Assembly: GCA_003249955.1 (NCBI GenBank)
Contig: QKHS01000012.1
Span: 1 to 64,000 of the forward strand
Length of the DNA stretch: 64,000 nt
Direction of reading: 5' to 3'
DNA from: Bacteroidales bacterium
Lineage (GTDB): Bacteria; Bacteroidota; Bacteroidia; Bacteroidales; ML635J-15
The position numbers and the translations under genes are program-made. Positions 35,151 to 44,713 of the stretch are shown here, piece after piece. The first letter of the stretch is position 1, and the number at the start of each line of letters is the position of its first letter. The notes under the pieces are model-generated. The model saw only the letters and a program-made list of their open reading frames with translations, was not told where the DNA came from and did no database searches.

Positions 35151-36182
35151 ATGAAAAATATAACAGCACTTTTAACTTCTTTTGTTGCATGGATAGTCTC
35201 GGCAATTCCGTTTCTCGGAGCCTGTCCCGGAATTGGTTGTGTTGGCTGTGGCGCAGCTTGTTATACTCCGGCAATGTCATTCTTCGGGTTGGCAACTTCA
35301 GGAATATTTGCTTCAGGAGTCTTTTTAAAATTACAGCCGCTTTTTATAGCGCTTTCGGCTGTGTTACTTACAATAGGATTTTTTTCAATTTACCGGAACA
35401 AGAAATTTAGCAACCCGGAGTTCAGAAAAATGTTCCCTAAACTGGCCCGCAGGAATAAATTAACTAAGATATTTTATTGGATATGTGTAGCCATGAGTTT
35501 GTCGTTTATTGTTTATCCGTTGATTTATTCAGATCCACAAAACGATAAAGAGCTTGTTTCAAAACTTACAAAACTTGAAAAAACCGGATCTGATCTAGCT
35601 TTTTTTAATGTTGATTGTCTTGAATATGACGCCGGTAAAAAATCACTCACAGCATACAGGCCACGTGTGGAATATCTGGCTCCTCAGCTTGATTCTGTTA
35701 AAAATTATGCGCTAAAACACGAAATCCCGATGCTTATTACTACATGTTGCTCGGGGCGTATGCCGAAAAAAACAGAACTTAAACGTGACGAAGCCGTTTT
35801 TGTGTCACTTAAAAAAAACGACGACTGGCTTACAGATTTTAATCCTGTAGCTAATTATTATATCGAAAAAAAAGCTTACGGTGACCCTAAAATGAATTAT
35901 GATAAAAATGCAACAGAAATGTTTCTGAATAATGAAAATATAGATTGTCTTCTGGATACCTTAAATGTTCAGAACTGGATTGTCTTTGGAAATGGTTTTG
36001 AGGCTTGTGTGGTTACTGCCGTGAACAATTTACTAGAACGTGGTTATGATGTTGCAATTGTGGAAGATCTTCTGATATCAGGAGCAGGGGGGAGTCCGGA
36101 AACAAAACAGAAAATAATTGAACATTACAGAAACAACAACGTGAAAATTATACAGCTCAGTGATTTGTTGAAAGATTACTGA
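35151..36182 (+). CDS. Cys-rich membrane protein fused to an isochorismatase-like domain
   Basis: A 343-residue protein. The N-terminal part is a membrane region with clustered cysteines (LGACPGIGCVGCGAACYTP) followed by at least two hydrophobic segments (about residues 42-80 and 100-125), a layout reminiscent of small heavy-metal transport membrane proteins. The C-terminal half (about 145-340) resembles isochorismatase/cysteine hydrolases. It has ITTCCSGRMPKKTELKR, then VQNWIVFGNGFEACVVTAVN with the family cysteine, and YDVAIVEDLLISGA. Substrate unknown. It is three bases after the TonB receptor gene and so is coupled with it. The N-terminal comparison is tentative, and I know of no characterised protein with this fusion. 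Confidence 0.65.
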   Translation: MKNITALLTSFVAWIVSAIPFLGACPGIGCVGCGAACYTPAMSFFGLATSGIFASGVFLKLQPLFIALSAVLLTIGFFSIYRNKKFSNPEFRKMFPKLARRNKLTKIFYWICVAMSLSFIVYPLIYSDPQNDKELVSKLTKLEKTGSDLAFFNVDCLEYDAGKKSLTAYRPRVEYLAPQLDSVKNYALKHEIPMLITTCCSGRMPKKTELKRDEAVFVSLKKNDDWLTDFNPVANYYIEKKAYGDPKMNYDKNATEMFLNNENIDCLLDTLNVQNWIVFGNGFEACVVTAVNNLLERGYDVAIVEDLLISGAGGSPETKQKIIEHYRNNNVKIIQLSDLLKDY

Positions 36183-36205
36183 TTATAAATATTTTTATCT
36201 GCACT

Positions 36206-36838
36206 ATGAGTAGCTTTTTTAAAATAATATTTTTGTTATGTATGTCTGTCACATTTGTTCAATGCGGCAGTAACAATGTTAATTCAGAACAAAATAAGAT
36301 TGAGAAATCCAAATTTGTTGATGAACGTGACGGCGAACTTTACCACACAGTAAAAATCGGGGAGCAGGTGTGGATGTCGGAAAATCTCAGATATAAAAGC
36401 ACTAACAGCATGTCGTATAAGAACGATTCAGCGGATGATGAAGTTGGCAGGCTTTATCTTGTTGAAGAAGCTGTGACTGCTTGCCCGTCAGGCTGGCATT
36501 TGCCTTCTGAAAGTGACTGGGATGAATTACTGAAGTTTTCCGGTAACGATACAACTACGGCAGGAGGTAAGCTTAAAAGCACGGGTATCTGGCAAAGTCC
36601 TAATGCCGGAGCAACAGACGAATATGGCTTTAATGCTTTGCCCGCCGGTTATTACGATGTTCAGATGAATGAATTCCGGCTGAGAGGTAAAAATGCAACA
36701 TTCTGGACATTACCCGTTGATGACAGTACGAAATCATATTACAGGAGCATTTACTTTGATGATGCTGAAATTATAAGAATACAGCCGTACAAGGAATTTG
36801 CATTTAGTGTAAGATGTGTTAAGGACAGCGATAAGTGA
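36206..36838 (+). CDS. FISUMP-domain lipoprotein
   Basis: A 210-residue protein with a lipoprotein signal (SFFKIIFLLCMSVTFVQC, lipobox VQC). It carries a 'Fibrobacter succinogenes major paralogous' type domain, seen in YHTVKIGEQVWMSENLRYKS, ACPSGWHLPSESDWDELL and GFNALPAGYYD. These domains are common in surface proteins of Bacteroidota and their function is mostly unknown. It follows the membrane hydrolase by 23 bases and precedes the adenosine deaminase gene by 18 bases, so the four genes may form one operon. Confidence 0.85.
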   Translation: MSSFFKIIFLLCMSVTFVQCGSNNVNSEQNKIEKSKFVDERDGELYHTVKIGEQVWMSENLRYKSTNSMSYKNDSADDEVGRLYLVEEAVTACPSGWHLPSESDWDELLKFSGNDTTTAGGKLKSTGIWQSPNAGATDEYGFNALPAGYYDVQMNEFRLRGKNATFWTLPVDDSTKSYYRSIYFDDAEIIRIQPYKEFAFSVRCVKDSDK

Positions 36839-36856
36839 AACCGGTAATAAAAAGTT

Positions 36857-37861
36857 ATGAGTATTGATTTTAATAAAATTCCGAAAATTGAAAATCACCT
36901 GCATCTTGAAGGAGCAATTCCTGTAGAAACTGTATGGTCTTTAATCCAAAAATACGGAGGCGACAATTCCGTTGCTGATATCGGTCAGTTGAAGAACAGG
37001 TTTGTTTTTCGTGATTTTAACCACTTTATAGAAACATGGTCATGGAAAAATCAATACTTGCGTGAATACGAAGATTTCGTACTTATTACAGATGCTGTTT
37101 TACAGGATCTTATTTCGCAGAATGTAAAGTATGCTGAAATATTTATCTCGCCTTCGTTATTTAAAGACAGGTTACAAATACCGCGGATTGTGGAATCTGT
37201 CGCTGCCGGAATTACAAAAAATCCGGGGATAAAAGTAAGTCTTATCGTTGATTTGGTAAGAAACTATGGTGCCGAAGAAGAAATGAAAACTTTGTATGAG
37301 ATTAACGAAGTAAAATATCTCGGTATTAAGGGAATAGGAATTGGCGGATCGGAAAAAGAATATCCGCCTGAATTGTTTGCAGATATTTATAACAAAGCCA
37401 GGGACTTTGGTTTCAGGACAACTTGTCATGCAGGTGAAGCTGCCGGCCCGGAAAGCATCAGGACTGCAATAAGTGAGCTTAAAACCGAAAGAATCGGTCA
37501 CGGAACTGCTGCTGCTCAGGATATCAAACTTATGGAATACATGAGTGATTCAAAAATTCCGGTAGAATTATGTCCTTTGTCAAACCTGAGAACAAAGGTT
37601 ATTGATAAAATTGAGAATCATCCGGTTGCAAAATTTATAGAATACGGCATTCCTGTTTCAATTAATACCGATGACCCGAAAATGTTCGGTAATTCCCTGG
37701 CAGAGGAATATCAGGTTCTGAGAGATGTCTTTGGCTTTTCAGACAACCGTATTTGTAAAATTATTACAGATTCTGTTTATACCACATGGTTGCCTTTAAA
37801 CGAAATGAAGGAACTGGAAATGTCGTTAAAGAAGGAAATGTCAGATGTGATTACCATGTAA
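36857..37861 (+). CDS. Adenosine deaminase family protein
   Basis: A cytosolic metal-dependent deaminase of 334 residues. Metal- and substrate-site motifs are IENHLHLEGAIP (HxH pair), TCHAGEAAGPESI, ERIGHGTAA and SINTDDPKMFG, all intact. The family includes adenosine, adenine and aminodeoxyfutalosine deaminases; sequence alone does not separate these here. It ends the short series starting with the TonB receptor. No signal peptide. Confidence 0.88.
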   Translation: MSIDFNKIPKIENHLHLEGAIPVETVWSLIQKYGGDNSVADIGQLKNRFVFRDFNHFIETWSWKNQYLREYEDFVLITDAVLQDLISQNVKYAEIFISPSLFKDRLQIPRIVESVAAGITKNPGIKVSLIVDLVRNYGAEEEMKTLYEINEVKYLGIKGIGIGGSEKEYPPELFADIYNKARDFGFRTTCHAGEAAGPESIRTAISELKTERIGHGTAAAQDIKLMEYMSDSKIPVELCPLSNLRTKVIDKIENHPVAKFIEYGIPVSINTDDPKMFGNSLAEEYQVLRDVFGFSDNRICKIITDSVYTTWLPLNEMKELEMSLKKEMSDVITM

Positions 37862-38162
37862 ACGGTATGGAATTATAAAAACTTAACTTTAGATAAAATA
37901 AAACAACGGTACATTCAACAAAATCCATCGTATTTAATCCTGAATTTTGTATTGTTAACAACGCTTATGATTGCTGGTTGTAAACTCCTCCGGATATTCC
38001 ATCTTTAATATTATTAATAATTCCATTAAGTGGTATTTTTAAGAGATTAATATCTAAATAATTTATTGAGTTTAATATTTGGTGCAACCTTTTGTTTTAT
38101 GTTATTATCTAATTGAAAATATTAAATTAATATTTTCAATACTAACATAAACTCTATGCCTT
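37862..38162. other. Intergenic region with a lipoprotein-leader-like fragment and a palindrome
   Basis: No complete gene is seen. The stretch 37916-38008 on the plus strand is open and encodes LNFVLLTTLMIAGCK followed by a stop, which resembles a lipoprotein signal with lipobox IAGC but lacks a start codon. It may be a decayed gene remnant. A perfect 12-base inverted repeat lies at 38112-38140. Confidence 0.35.
38112..38140. repeat. Perfect inverted repeat upstream of a T9SS gene
   Basis: ATTGAAAATATT and AATATTTTCAAT flank a five-base AT loop, 23 bases before the ATG at 38163. It could be an operator or a hairpin in the leader. It is AT-rich, so chance is possible. Confidence 0.5.
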
Positions 38163-40862
38163 ATGAAAACTAAAAAAGTGATTCCATTAATCATTGCAAT
38201 GATTGTTTCCTCAATTTGTTATTCTCAGAACATGCCGGTTTATATAGGAGATAGTATTTTAGGCACGGACAATTCTTATCTTCATAGGGATATTTGTCTT
38301 GACGACAATGAAAACTTGTGGGTAGGATACAGTATGCAGGGAATTGCAAAATACGACGGAGAGAATTTTTATCATTATACGTCTGAAAACTCAGCTTTAG
38401 GATCGAATACTATAAATGATCTTTATTTCAACAACGGCTATTTATATGCAAGCACAGGTGTGGGACTTTTTAAAACAAATACATACGGAGCTGTTCAGAT
38501 ATGGGAGCAGATAGAGAGCATATCAGACCAACAAACATATGCCTCATGTGTAAACAATAACAATCTTTATGTAATAGCGGGGAATCAGGATACTGCAAGC
38601 AAATTAATCATTGTAAACCTGAATACAAATACCAGTCAGGAAATTCCGTTTGATTCATATTATTTAAATTCAACAACAAACAGATTGGGAATTGATGCTG
38701 ATTCCGAAGGTAATATTTATTGGAGCAGTAAATATTCTTATGGCATTTTTAAATATGATGGAAATCAGGTCTCAAAAATTATTGAGCCGGTAATAAATGA
38801 TATTTTATGCAGGGTTACATCTTTTACAATAAATGATAATAAAATTTGGTATTCCGTAGAGAGTAAAACTGTTTATATCTATGATGTTTTAACCGGGACA
38901 ACAACACCAATATGCGAAACACCTTTTTATGATAGCAAATTTTACTATAACAGAGCTTATATTGCAAATGATGAAAGCGGGAGAATTTTAATGACAAGTT
39001 ATTCAGGACATTTTACTGAAATTTGTGTCATCGAAAATAACACTCCTGCTATTTATAAATTTTTAGAGCTTCCATTTATAAATACGTTTAACTCCATTGT
39101 CTCTGCAGGAGACAATAACATTTATTTCTCATCCGGTAGCTTAACTCAATTATATTATTACAATCTGGATAATTACCAGAATTTTATGGCTGGTTACACA
39201 GACGATAATTTTAAATATTTGGACAGAAACCAGGTAAAGGCAGGTGTGAAAAGTTTCGGTACACTTTTCTGGGATGGTCAGGGAAAAGCCCAATATGAAG
39301 TTCCGGCCGGGAATGGGACACATTCTCTTTTTGCAACTTCAGTTTGGGTTGGTGGTTACAACACAAATACTGACCAATTACATCTGTCTGCAGAAAGATT
39401 CAATCAATCAGACATAAATTCGTCATTGCCATACACTTATGACTTTTTACCAGGGCCGCTGACTGACGGATCAACAGGAGTTCAAGGGTTGTGTGATACC
39501 GCAACATCAATAGATTTTAATAAAATATGGAAGATAGATAAAAGCGATATCCTTGCACACATTTCAAATATTGAATATGGAACAAACTATTATGTAAGTC
39601 CGGATTTATATAGTTGGCCCGGAAACGGTACTGATGGCTATTCCTCAATACTTGCTCCGTTTCACGATTCTGATTCAGATGGGATTTACGAACCTTATGA
39701 CGGAGATTATCCTGAATTAACCGGAGATCAGATGTTATGGTGGGTTACAAATGACATTATTGCTCCTCATACTTCCACCAATGGAATCCCAATGGGGGTA
39801 GAAATGCAATATACACTATATGCTTATAATTATGAAAATCCTGCAACCGATTTAGAAGATTTGATAAATTACCAAAGTTTTCTTAATGTAAAAATCTCAA
39901 ACAGATCTGCAAATAATTATGATTCTGTTTTTGTAGGAGTATATACAGATATTGATCTTGGATTTGCAAGTGATGACTACATTGGTTGTGATGTTGAAAG
40001 AAGTACTTTTTATGCCTACAATGGAGATGATTTTGACGAAACTGATGCCACGACTGTTGGCTATGGAGAAAATCCTCCCATACAAACTGTAACTGTTTTG
40101 GACGGACCTTACTCGCATCCGGAAAATAATGCTGTTAAATTAAGTAAATTTATTTATTTCAATAATCCTCCTTATGGTAATGCTGCTACTCAGGATCCTC
40201 ATTCTGCAATTGAATATTATAATTATTTGACAGGTTTCTGGAAAGATAACTCTCCTTTATGTTATGGGGGAACAGGGCATGTTTCCGGTGGTGGAAATAC
40301 TGACATGCCGACAAGTTATATGTTTCCAGGTAGCCCGACTTCAGATCCTATGGGCCTGGGACAGGGGGGTATCCCTCAAGCAGACTGGTCTGAAGAAACA
40401 GAAGATAACGCTCCCGGAGACAGGCGTGGGGTAGGTAGTATAGGGCCTATAAATCTTGGTTCAGGTCAGACTATTGAAATTGACATTCTTTTCGGGCACA
40501 TTACAAACCCGGATTCAACCAAGTCAACAGGGTTGTTTAATTATGGTCCTCAGCTTGATTCATTAATTAACTGGTATAACAATGGAACAATTCCTTCAAA
40601 TTATAATCCTGAATTAGTACAGGGATTTAATAATTCAATAATAAAATCAAATATTAATCTTTATCCTAACCCTACAACAGGGGTCATACATGTCGAGGCA
40701 TCAGATATTGTTAATATTGATGTTTATAGTATTGATGGAAAGATAATTAATTCTTTTGGAAAGACTTCTGAAATAGATTTGAGCGAATTCCCGAACGGAA
40801 TATATTTAATTAGTGTTGAAACCGAAAATGAAAGAATTGTTGAGAAAGTTATAAAAAAATAA
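38163..40862 (+). CDS. Large T9SS sorting domain-containing surface protein
   Basis: An 899-residue secreted protein with a signal peptide (VIPLIIAMIVSSICYS). The N-terminal third has beta-propeller-like repeats of the two-component regulator propeller kind (DDNENLWVGYSMQGIAKYDG, NTINDLYFNNGYLYAS). The central part is typical of large Bacteroidota surface proteins (TSVWVGGYNTNTDQLHLSAE, DSDSDGIYEPYDGDYPE). The C-terminal T9SS type A domain reads INLYPNPTTGVIHVEAS and ends in EKVIKK. Function unknown. An inverted repeat that may be a terminator follows. Confidence 0.82.
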   Translation: MKTKKVIPLIIAMIVSSICYSQNMPVYIGDSILGTDNSYLHRDICLDDNENLWVGYSMQGIAKYDGENFYHYTSENSALGSNTINDLYFNNGYLYASTGVGLFKTNTYGAVQIWEQIESISDQQTYASCVNNNNLYVIAGNQDTASKLIIVNLNTNTSQEIPFDSYYLNSTTNRLGIDADSEGNIYWSSKYSYGIFKYDGNQVSKIIEPVINDILCRVTSFTINDNKIWYSVESKTVYIYDVLTGTTTPICETPFYDSKFYYNRAYIANDESGRILMTSYSGHFTEICVIENNTPAIYKFLELPFINTFNSIVSAGDNNIYFSSGSLTQLYYYNLDNYQNFMAGYTDDNFKYLDRNQVKAGVKSFGTLFWDGQGKAQYEVPAGNGTHSLFATSVWVGGYNTNTDQLHLSAERFNQSDINSSLPYTYDFLPGPLTDGSTGVQGLCDTATSIDFNKIWKIDKSDILAHISNIEYGTNYYVSPDLYSWPGNGTDGYSSILAPFHDSDSDGIYEPYDGDYPELTGDQMLWWVTNDIIAPHTSTNGIPMGVEMQYTLYAYNYENPATDLEDLINYQSFLNVKISNRSANNYDSVFVGVYTDIDLGFASDDYIGCDVERSTFYAYNGDDFDETDATTVGYGENPPIQTVTVLDGPYSHPENNAVKLSKFIYFNNPPYGNAATQDPHSAIEYYNYLTGFWKDNSPLCYGGTGHVSGGGNTDMPTSYMFPGSPTSDPMGLGQGGIPQADWSEETEDNAPGDRRGVGSIGPINLGSGQTIEIDILFGHITNPDSTKSTGLFNYGPQLDSLINWYNNGTIPSNYNPELVQGFNNSIIKSNINLYPNPTTGVIHVEASDIVNIDVYSIDGKIINSFGKTSEIDLSEFPNGIYLISVETENERIVEKVIKK

Positions 40863-41161
40863 ACAAAAGCACTTTTACATACAAGTCCCCGGACAGATAT
40901 GGCGTTTTATTTCAGGAATTTCATAATTGTCCGGGGATTTGCATGCTAATAGTTGTTAAATATTACTTAATATCTTCAATTGCCGGGGTACTTTTTAAGT
41001 ATTCATTTATGTAAGGAATGGTTTTGTGTTGAAATACTTTATTAATAATTTTTACCATCTTTAAGTTGATTTAAAATATTTTTTATATTTGTAAATAATA
41101 AAATGTTTTAATCCGTCAATTGTTTAATATTCAGTATTGTTTAAACTTATAAGGTTTTGTT
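40863..41161 (+). other. Intergenic region between two T9SS genes
   Basis: About 300 bases with no gene. It holds the 10-base-pair inverted repeat listed separately. The rest is AT-rich, and I see no clear promoter for the gene at 41162. Confidence 0.5.
40886..40937 (+). terminator. Long-loop inverted repeat after a T9SS gene
   Basis: TCCCCGGACA pairs with TGTCCGGGGA (10 base pairs) across a 32-base loop. It lies 24 bases past the stop of the 899-residue protein and is followed by a short T run (ATTTGC). It is probably a terminator or mRNA 3'-end structure. Similar structures follow the genes at 42502 and 46120. Confidence 0.55.
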
Positions 41162-42502
41162 ATGAAAAAGAAAATTATTTTGCCCGTTTTGTTTTTATTG
41201 TTCGTAAGCATTTTAAATGCGCAGGATGCATATCTGGACGGTTTGACCATCGGCAAATACCTGGCAACCGGTGTAAACTATTCAATAAAAGTGAATCTTA
41301 AAAATCATGAGGGATATCCGATAACAAGTTGTTCTGTAAAATGGCAAATAGATAATGGTACAGTCCATTCAACACCGGTTAATATCGGAGGAGGAGGGGT
41401 AACTTCTTCAAATTATTTGCCGGTAACACTTACCCCTTCATTAAATTTGTCATCGGAAGGGGCATATGATTTAAAAGTCTGGGTTTATTTTTCAGGGGAC
41501 ACAAATCATGATAACGACACACTGTATAAATCGGTTACAGCACTTTCGTCATATGCTACAGGAAGGGTTTTAATTGAAGACTATACTGCTACATGGTGTC
41601 AGTATTGTCCGGCAGCAAATACTGTTATTAATACTTTGTCTTCAAATTCCAGAGTTGTCGTTGCATCTTTTCATAACAGCGATATGTATTCTTTCACAAA
41701 CGGAGAGAATTATGTTGAATCATATTATTCAGGATCAATATTTACTCCGGGAGCAATTGTAAACAGAGGCGAAATGGGAACTTATACAATAAATTCAAAT
41801 CATCCCACCTGGTCTTCAGATGTTACAGGACGTATAGGAATTTCTCCTGTTGACTTTCAGTTAAATTTTGATATTGACAGGGATTCCAGAGTACTGGATT
41901 ATACCGTTACTACAAATTTTAAATACGCTATGTCAGGAGACTATTATCTTAATGTTTACGTACTCGAAAATAATATTCAGGGAAGCCAGACAAATGCAAC
42001 CAACCCATATACCCATCAGCACGTTGTAAGAACAATGCTTGGCGGAATTGACGGGATTAGCGGAGTTATTCCGGAAACCCCGGTTTTAAATACCGACTAT
42101 ATTTATCAGAACACTTATACAATCCCTTCTACGTGGGATATAGATCAGATAGAAGTTATTGCCTATGTGTATGAAAAAAACGACCTTAACCAGACCGGAG
42201 TTCTTAACGCTGCTTCAAAGAAATCTCAAACCGGGGTAGAAAATGAATACGCTCTGCAGGATAAAATCCAGATTTATCCGAATCCTGTTGCGGATAATTT
42301 TATTTTGCAGTATGATTTATCAGGAAATGAAAGCTTTTATTTAAATATTTACAATGCTGCCGGAGAATTGGTTTTATCTGAAATTCTTGAAAATGTCCAA
42401 AGTCAGGAGGTGAATATTGTAGAAATTAAACCCGGTTTTTATTTCGGAAGCATACTTAAAGGAACCGAAAAAATACAACAGTTTAAAATTGTTAAGGAAT
42501 AA
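41162..42502 (+). CDS. Omp28-related T9SS protein with thioredoxin-like domain
   Basis: A 446-residue secreted protein with a signal peptide (ILPVLFLLFVSILNAQ). The N-terminal domain is beta-sandwich-like (YSIKVNLKNHEGYPITSC). The central Omp28-type thioredoxin-like domain begins RVLIEDYTATWCQYCPAAN, with a CxxC pair (CQYC), and continues VVASFHNSDMYSFTNGE. The C-terminal T9SS domain reads IQIYPNPVADNFILQYD. The CxxC pair suggests a redox or disulfide-related role at the cell surface, which is inference. Confidence 0.85.
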   Translation: MKKKIILPVLFLLFVSILNAQDAYLDGLTIGKYLATGVNYSIKVNLKNHEGYPITSCSVKWQIDNGTVHSTPVNIGGGGVTSSNYLPVTLTPSLNLSSEGAYDLKVWVYFSGDTNHDNDTLYKSVTALSSYATGRVLIEDYTATWCQYCPAANTVINTLSSNSRVVVASFHNSDMYSFTNGENYVESYYSGSIFTPGAIVNRGEMGTYTINSNHPTWSSDVTGRIGISPVDFQLNFDIDRDSRVLDYTVTTNFKYAMSGDYYLNVYVLENNIQGSQTNATNPYTHQHVVRTMLGGIDGISGVIPETPVLNTDYIYQNTYTIPSTWDIDQIEVIAYVYEKNDLNQTGVLNAASKKSQTGVENEYALQDKIQIYPNPVADNFILQYDLSGNESFYLNIYNAAGELVLSEILENVQSQEVNIVEIKPGFYFGSILKGTEKIQQFKIVKE

Positions 42503-42519
42503 AATCAGGCATCTTGTGA

Positions 42520-42576
42520 GTATTCCTGAATAGCTTATTCACTTAAAACAGTGAATGTGAAGATTTTCAGGAATAC
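42520..42576 (+). terminator. Two-level stem-loop after the Omp28-like gene
   Basis: GTATTCCTGAA pairs with TTCAGGAATAC (11 base pairs), and inside it ATTCAC pairs with GTGAAT. It lies 17 bases past the stop. Downstream T content is modest (TTTATGTT), so termination is probable but not certain. Confidence 0.6.
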
Positions 42577-42657
42577 TTTATGTTATATTAATAAATATAT
42601 TTGCAGGTATTGATATATCACAAACAAAATTTCTTAATTCAAAATGTTAGTTTGTTT

Positions 42658-42688
42658 TTTGCAATTCAATTCGTTTTGCATATATTTG
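42658..42688 (+). promoter_or_regulatory. Promoter of wtpA
   Basis: TTTG (42658-42661), exactly 19 bases, then TATATTTG (42681-42688) gives a perfect Bacteroidota promoter. It ends 19 bases before the wtpA ATG at 42708 and probably drives the start of the tungstate/molybdate island. No known metal-regulator site was recognised around it. Confidence 0.75.
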
Positions 42689-42707
42689 CAACTCGAATAT
42701 TCTAAAG

Positions 42708-43658
42708 ATGAAGCATTTAACTAAAATTCTTATAGTTTTACTTGCAGTGGCTACGGCATTTTCTTGTGGGAGCAGGAAAAACGGTGAAAATAAGCTGATT
42801 ATATTTCATGCAGGAAGCTTGTCTGTGCCTTTTAAATCGGTAATAGAAGAATTTAAAAAGGAAAATCCCGGAGTGGAAATATTTGCAGAATCTTCGGGCA
42901 GTTTAGATGCTGCACGTAAAGTTACCGATCTTAAAAAAGATTGTGATATTCTGGCAGTTGCCGATTTTATGGTAATTGACAAATTACTTATTCCTGAATT
43001 TGCTTCATGGAATTTTGTATTTGCATCGAACGAAATGGTAATTGCTTACAGCGATAAGTCACGTTTTTCTTCAGAAATAAATTCAGGTAACTGGCAGGAA
43101 ATACTTCTAAAAGAAGATGCTTTTATCGGAAGATCCGATCCAAATGCAGATCCGTGTGGGTACAGAGCAGTATTTGTTTTTAAACTGGCAGAGAAATATC
43201 TCGAATCTGACGGGCTGGCAGATAAACTTACCGCAAAGAAAAATACTGTTATCCGCCCCAAAGAAGTTGATCTGCTTGCACTACTCGAAACCGGGAATAT
43301 TGATTATCTGATGATTTATAAATCTGTGGCATTGCAACATAACTTAAAATTTGTTGAGTTACCCGACGATATAAATCTTAGCAATCCCGACTTTGAAGAA
43401 AACTACAATACTGTAAATATTCTTGTTAACGGGAATGAGCCCGGAAAAACAACAGAAATAAAAGGCTCGTCAATACTTTACAGCCTGACAATTCCCAAAA
43501 ATGCAGTAAACAGTGAACTTGCACTTAAGTTTGCATTATTTCTTTGTTCGCCTGAAAAAGGAGGCAGAATTCTGCAGAAAGAAGGAATGGGTGTCTTAAA
43601 TTATTGTGAGGCAGACTATCTCGAAAATTTACCAAAAGAACTTAAAGAAATTTTATAA
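42708..43658 (+). CDS. wtpA: WtpA-like tungstate/molybdate-binding lipoprotein
   Basis: The substrate-binding protein of an ABC importer for tungstate and/or molybdate. It has 316 residues and a lipoprotein signal (ILIVLLAVATAFSC, lipobox FSC). Family motifs are LIIFHAGSLSVPFKSVIEEF, ESSGSLDAARKV, ILAVADFMVIDKL, RSDPNADPCGYRAVFVF and TGNIDYLMIYKSVALQH. These fit the WtpA/ModA-like group found in archaea and anaerobic bacteria. The permease and ATPase genes lie 7.7 kb downstream on the same strand, so the transporter is split by other genes. Confidence 0.9.
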   Translation: MKHLTKILIVLLAVATAFSCGSRKNGENKLIIFHAGSLSVPFKSVIEEFKKENPGVEIFAESSGSLDAARKVTDLKKDCDILAVADFMVIDKLLIPEFASWNFVFASNEMVIAYSDKSRFSSEINSGNWQEILLKEDAFIGRSDPNADPCGYRAVFVFKLAEKYLESDGLADKLTAKKNTVIRPKEVDLLALLETGNIDYLMIYKSVALQHNLKFVELPDDINLSNPDFEENYNTVNILVNGNEPGKTTEIKGSSILYSLTIPKNAVNSELALKFALFLCSPEKGGRILQKEGMGVLNYCEADYLENLPKELKEIL

Positions 43659-43666
43659 AATTGATT

Positions 43667-44641
43667 ATGGAAATTAATCGTAATATTCTAGTATCCGGCG
43701 AGTTGCAGAACAAAGCATTTCGTGCCGCCGCGATTTTATTGTGCCTGTTTTTAATAACTATGTTTGCATTTAATTCATGCAAGCCCGATCCTGAACCATT
43801 AAAACCGACAATAAGTCTGGTTTTTGATTCTGGAATGACTCAGGATGGTGATACTGTTGCTATCGGGTCTCCGCTGAATTTTAAAATTGTTGTTAGCGGA
43901 CCGGAATCAAACATAACCAATTTTACAGTAAAAAAAGTATATGGCGATGTTACAAAAACCGTAATGGATTCCGGTCTTAATTCGTCAGGCTTTGTCTTAA
44001 ACAAAACTTTTTACCAGAGTGTGGAAGATGACGTTACCTGGACTTTTGCAGTTCAGGACAGAAACAGAAATACTGCTGAGGTAACCATGAAAATATATAA
44101 AGACCCCGATTCACAGTTCGGGGGAATTCTGGAATACCCCTCGGTTACGCTGGGTTATCAGCAAAATACAACTACAGGACATTTCTTTTTCCCTTCCACA
44201 GGCGAAATCCATTTTCAGGATACTGCAACATTGTTTCAGGAATTGACAGATATTCTGGTTTATTTCAATTATCGTGAGGATAACGGTGTTGAATTACCGT
44301 CCCCGACATTTTCTTCTCCGGGTGAAGAGGTTAGTGCAAATACCGAACTATACACCGAATATTACCCGTTTCTTGTTGACTGGACAACCAGAAATTACAC
44401 CAAATATGATATTCGTGCAGATAACGGGATAAGTGCCGAAGATTTTGCAAATGCTCATAATGACAGCCTTTTAATAGTCTCGTATGATGATGTGTGGGGA
44501 AAGAAAAAATATAAATGGGCAAATGCCGGGTTGATAATTCCTTTCCAGACAGCAGCCGGTAAAAAGGGAATAATCAAAGTGTTGAATGCAGATGCCGCAG
44601 AGACCGGAACCATAACATTCTCAGTAAAAATACAAATGTAA
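43667..44641 (+). CDS. Putative lipoprotein of unknown function
   Basis: About 324 residues from ATG 43667 (MEINRNILVS); the track's TTG two codons earlier is less likely. The signal segment AAILLCLFLITMFAFNSC has a lipobox (FNSC). The mature part is rich in beta structure (PTISLVFDSGMTQDGD, DVTWTFAVQDRNRNTAEV) and resembles Ig-like or HmuY-like surface lipoproteins of Bacteroidota, but I do not recognise a specific family. It begins eight bases after the wtpA stop and so is co-transcribed. It may be an outer-membrane partner of the nearby TonB receptor; that is inference. Confidence 0.65.
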   Translation: MEINRNILVSGELQNKAFRAAAILLCLFLITMFAFNSCKPDPEPLKPTISLVFDSGMTQDGDTVAIGSPLNFKIVVSGPESNITNFTVKKVYGDVTKTVMDSGLNSSGFVLNKTFYQSVEDDVTWTFAVQDRNRNTAEVTMKIYKDPDSQFGGILEYPSVTLGYQQNTTTGHFFFPSTGEIHFQDTATLFQELTDILVYFNYREDNGVELPSPTFSSPGEEVSANTELYTEYYPFLVDWTTRNYTKYDIRADNGISAEDFANAHNDSLLIVSYDDVWGKKKYKWANAGLIIPFQTAAGKKGIIKVLNADAAETGTITFSVKIQM

Positions 44642-44713
44642 CGGGCAGAAATCAACTGTCCTATAAAAATACAGGGAAACTAAAATAAGATTATAAACAA
44701 AAATTAAAAAATT

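Noticed and set aside
36857-37861. Assigning the deaminase specifically as adenosine, adenine or aminodeoxyfutalosine deaminase
   Set aside because: The visible motifs are shared by all three; no discriminating residues could be judged here.
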